Of a stretch of DNA of 64,000 bases, positions 62,411-64,000 are shown in pieces. Numbering within the stretch: the first letter of the stretch is position 1; every line of letters begins with the position of its first letter. Source of the stretch: Streptosporangium lutulentum (lineage in GTDB: Bacteria > Actinomycetota > Actinomycetes > Streptosporangiales > Streptosporangiaceae); assembly GCF_030811455.1 (NCBI RefSeq), contig NZ_JAUSQU010000001.1, positions 434,001 through 498,000 of the forward strand, written 5' to 3'. The notes beneath the pieces are model-generated. The model did not search any database and was not told the DNA's origin. It saw nothing but the letters and a program-made list of their open reading frames with translations. The position numbers and the translations under genes are program-made.

Positions 62411-62779
62411 TTACCGGTGGCGCCGCCCGAGGGTGAAGGACGCGTTCACCCCGAGGATGCCGACCCACAGGAGCACGAGCACGAACCCGAGGAACGGGCC
62501 GCTCAGATCGCTGAAGGATATGGCTATCGTCCCGGGCACGCCGAGACCGAGAGAGATGATCGCCAGCGCCAGCCGCTGGCCGGCGTCCACGGAGGGCCGG
62601 ACCGCGGGGCTCTCCTTGCGGACGCGGGCGGCGACCCGGTCGTCCACCCGCCTGTCGATCTCCTGGTCCATCTTCTCCAGGAAACCCTCGACGAGGGAGT
62701 CTTCGTAGTCGGGTCCGAGGTCTCGGCGGGCCGCGAGCGAGGCGCGTAACTCGTCGCCGGAGGAGGGTGATCGTGCCAT
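62411..62779 (-). CDS. Small two-helix membrane protein
   Basis: This 122-residue protein is started at ATG 62779 (MARSPSSGDELRASL); ATG 62815 is in frame. An acidic-basic helical N-terminal half (EDSLVEGFLEKMDQEIDRRV) is followed by two membrane helices (LALAIISLGLGVPGTIAISF, FLGFVLVLLWVGILGVNASF). No domain recognised beyond this; similar proteins of unknown function occur in actinomycetes. It lies between the NHEJ polymerase and ligase genes. Confidence 0.7.
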   Translation of the reverse strand: MARSPSSGDELRASLAARRDLGPDYEDSLVEGFLEKMDQEIDRRVDDRVAARVRKESPAVRPSVDAGQRLALAIISLGLGVPGTIAISFSDLSGPFLGFVLVLLWVGILGVNASFTLGRRHR

Positions 62780-62834
62780 AGTCGAGATATATCGCTTCTT
62801 TGCGGCTCTGTCCATCGTCCGTGCGAATGAGGTC

Positions 62835-63872
62835 TCAGCGGGCCAGGATGTCGTCCAGGTCGTAGGACACCGGATGTTCGAGCTGTTCGAAGGTGCACGA
62901 CTCGGGGGTGCGGTCCGGGCGCGGGCGGCGGAACTGGGCGGTGTGGCGGAAGCGGTGTCCCTCCATGTGGTCGTAGGCGACCTCGATCACCAGCTCCGGC
63001 CGCATGGGCACGAACGACAGATCCTTGGAGGCGCTCCACTTGGAGAGCGCGCCGGGCAGGGACTCGGCACTCCAGGGGTGAGGGTCGTGGCTCACGTAGG
63101 GAGCGAGCTCCTCGACCATCTCGGCCCGGCGCCTCATCGAGAACGAGGCCGCCACACCGACATGGCGGAGCACGCCCTGCGCGTCGTAGAGCCCCAGAAG
63201 CAGGGACCCGACCACCGGGCCCGACTTGTGCTCCCGGTATCCCGCCACCACGACGTCGGCGGTGCGTTCGTGTTTGACCTTGAGCATCACCCTCTTGTCC
63301 GGCTGGTACGGCAGGCCGCCGGACTTGACCACGAGGCCGTCCAGCCCCGCGCCCTCGAACGTCTCGAACCACCCGGCCGCCTGTTCCTCGGACGTCGTGA
63401 CCGGCGTCAGCCGCACCGCGTCACCGGCTCCGCCGAAGATCGACTCCAGTCGCTCGCGGCGCGCGGAGAACGGGACGTCCATCAGGGACTCCTGTCCCAG
63501 AGCCAGCAGGTCGAAGGCGACGAACGACGCCGGGGTCTGCTCGGCCAGCAGCCTCACCCGGGAGGCGGCGGGGTGGATGCGTTGCTGCAGCGCCTCGAAG
63601 TCGAGCACCTGGCCGCCGCGGATGACGATCTCCCCGTCCACCACCACCCGGTCGGGCAGCTCCGCTCTCACCGCCTCGACCAGTTCGGGGAAATAGCGGG
63701 TGAAAGGTCGTTCGTTGCGGCTGCCGAGATAGACCTCGTCCCCGTCGCGGAACGCGACGCACCGGAAACCGTCCCACTTGGGTTCGTAGAGGAGCGTGCC
63801 GTCCTGCGCGGGCAGGACCTTGACGGGTTTGGCCAGCATCGGGGCCACCGGCGGTGCTATCGGCAGGTTCAC
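62835..63872 (-). CDS. ligC: ATP-dependent DNA ligase (LigC type)
   Basis: This 345-residue ligase starts at GTG 63872 (VNLPIAPPVAPMLA). The nucleotidyl-accepting Lys is in motif I EPKWDGFRCV near residue 32. Motif III (SFVAFDLLALG), motif IV (GLDGLVVKSG) and motif V (VMLKVKHERTADVVV) are present, followed by the OB domain. LigC enzymes are auxiliary ATP-dependent ligases of actinobacteria linked to NHEJ or base-excision repair. Its length is right for LigC. The neighbouring LigD-type polymerase supports a shared role. Confidence 0.9.
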   Translation of the reverse strand: MNLPIAPPVAPMLAKPVKVLPAQDGTLLYEPKWDGFRCVAFRDGDEVYLGSRNERPFTRYFPELVEAVRAELPDRVVVDGEIVIRGGQVLDFEALQQRIHPAASRVRLLAEQTPASFVAFDLLALGQESLMDVPFSARRERLESIFGGAGDAVRLTPVTTSEEQAAGWFETFEGAGLDGLVVKSGGLPYQPDKRVMLKVKHERTADVVVAGYREHKSGPVVGSLLLGLYDAQGVLRHVGVAASFSMRRRAEMVEELAPYVSHDPHPWSAESLPGALSKWSASKDLSFVPMRPELVIEVAYDHMEGHRFRHTAQFRRPRPDRTPESCTFEQLEHPVSYDLDDILAR

Positions 63873-64000
63873 CCCCTCATCCTGTCCGAAGGACGTTCGC
63901 CATGGGTGTTCTCTCGCCGTGCGGTCTGATGATCCGGTACGGCCTCACCCGGCCGGCGGGAGGGTCTCCGGGCGTGGCCGGTGACGGTTCTAGGACTCCC

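Overview
The window is 64 kb of very GC-rich chromosomal DNA from an actinomycete. The signs are frequent GTG starts, four-base GTGA/ATGA gene overlaps, F420-type luciferase-like oxidoreductases, DUF1707 and DUF3000 proteins, an SSI-type protease inhibitor, the coproporphyrin-dependent heme route and stand-alone NHEJ enzymes. Streptosporangiales (for example Streptosporangium or Nonomuraea relatives) is my best guess, but that is inference, not something the sequence proves. No rRNA, tRNA or CRISPR array was seen.

Region 1 (1-6.8 kb) is accessory. It holds the 5' end of an IS701-type transposase whose insertion appears to have cut the end off an XRE regulator gene. Divergent from that regulator is a tight four-gene cassette: a GlmU-like left-handed beta-helix acetyltransferase, a MurA homolog with Asp in place of the catalytic Cys, a beta-lactamase-fold serine hydrolase and a MurB homolog. 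Two small zinc-finger-like proteins follow, facing each other across a perfect 22-bp hairpin. A frameshifted tyrosine-recombinase remnant closes the region. This stand-alone UDP-muramic-acid-type module on a degraded island is the most unusual system in the window.

Region 2 (6.8-18.1 kb) contains a ribbon-helix-helix/double Clp-N protein with a 50-bp palindrome at its promoter, a GH18-like secreted protein, an F420-type oxidoreductase, the Hen1-Pnkp RNA repair pair followed by an aeRF1-type release factor whose ribosome binding site sits in a hairpin, a sugar porter and a Mug DNA glycosylase.

Region 3 (18.1-35 kb) holds a His-rich PadR/DUF1707 pair, an ornithine cyclodeaminase-like enzyme, a repeat-bearing gap, a YdjM-type membrane protein, aconitase, TauE and LysE exporters with a divergent Lrp regulator, a second F420-type oxidoreductase, a xylose-type ABC operon (xylF-xylG-xylH) ending in a ROK repressor, and a coiled-coil protein.

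Region 4 (35-54 kb) holds a zinc metallopeptidase, dxs, DedA, an APC permease, a maleylacetate reductase-hydroxyquinol dioxygenase fusion, an SSI-type inhibitor, a fadA-fadB beta-oxidation pair, and a LacI regulator whose putative operator recurs upstream of a three-gene Gfo/Idh-DUF993-isomerase operon. A secreted HNH nuclease and the DUF3000-rnd pair follow.

Region 5 (54-64 kb) is a heme cluster (hemE, a DUF4349 lipoprotein, cgoX/hemY, chdC/hemQ), then a membrane-anchored protein, a 32-residue CxxC microprotein, msrB, a LigD-type polymerase and a LigC-type ATP-dependent DNA ligase.
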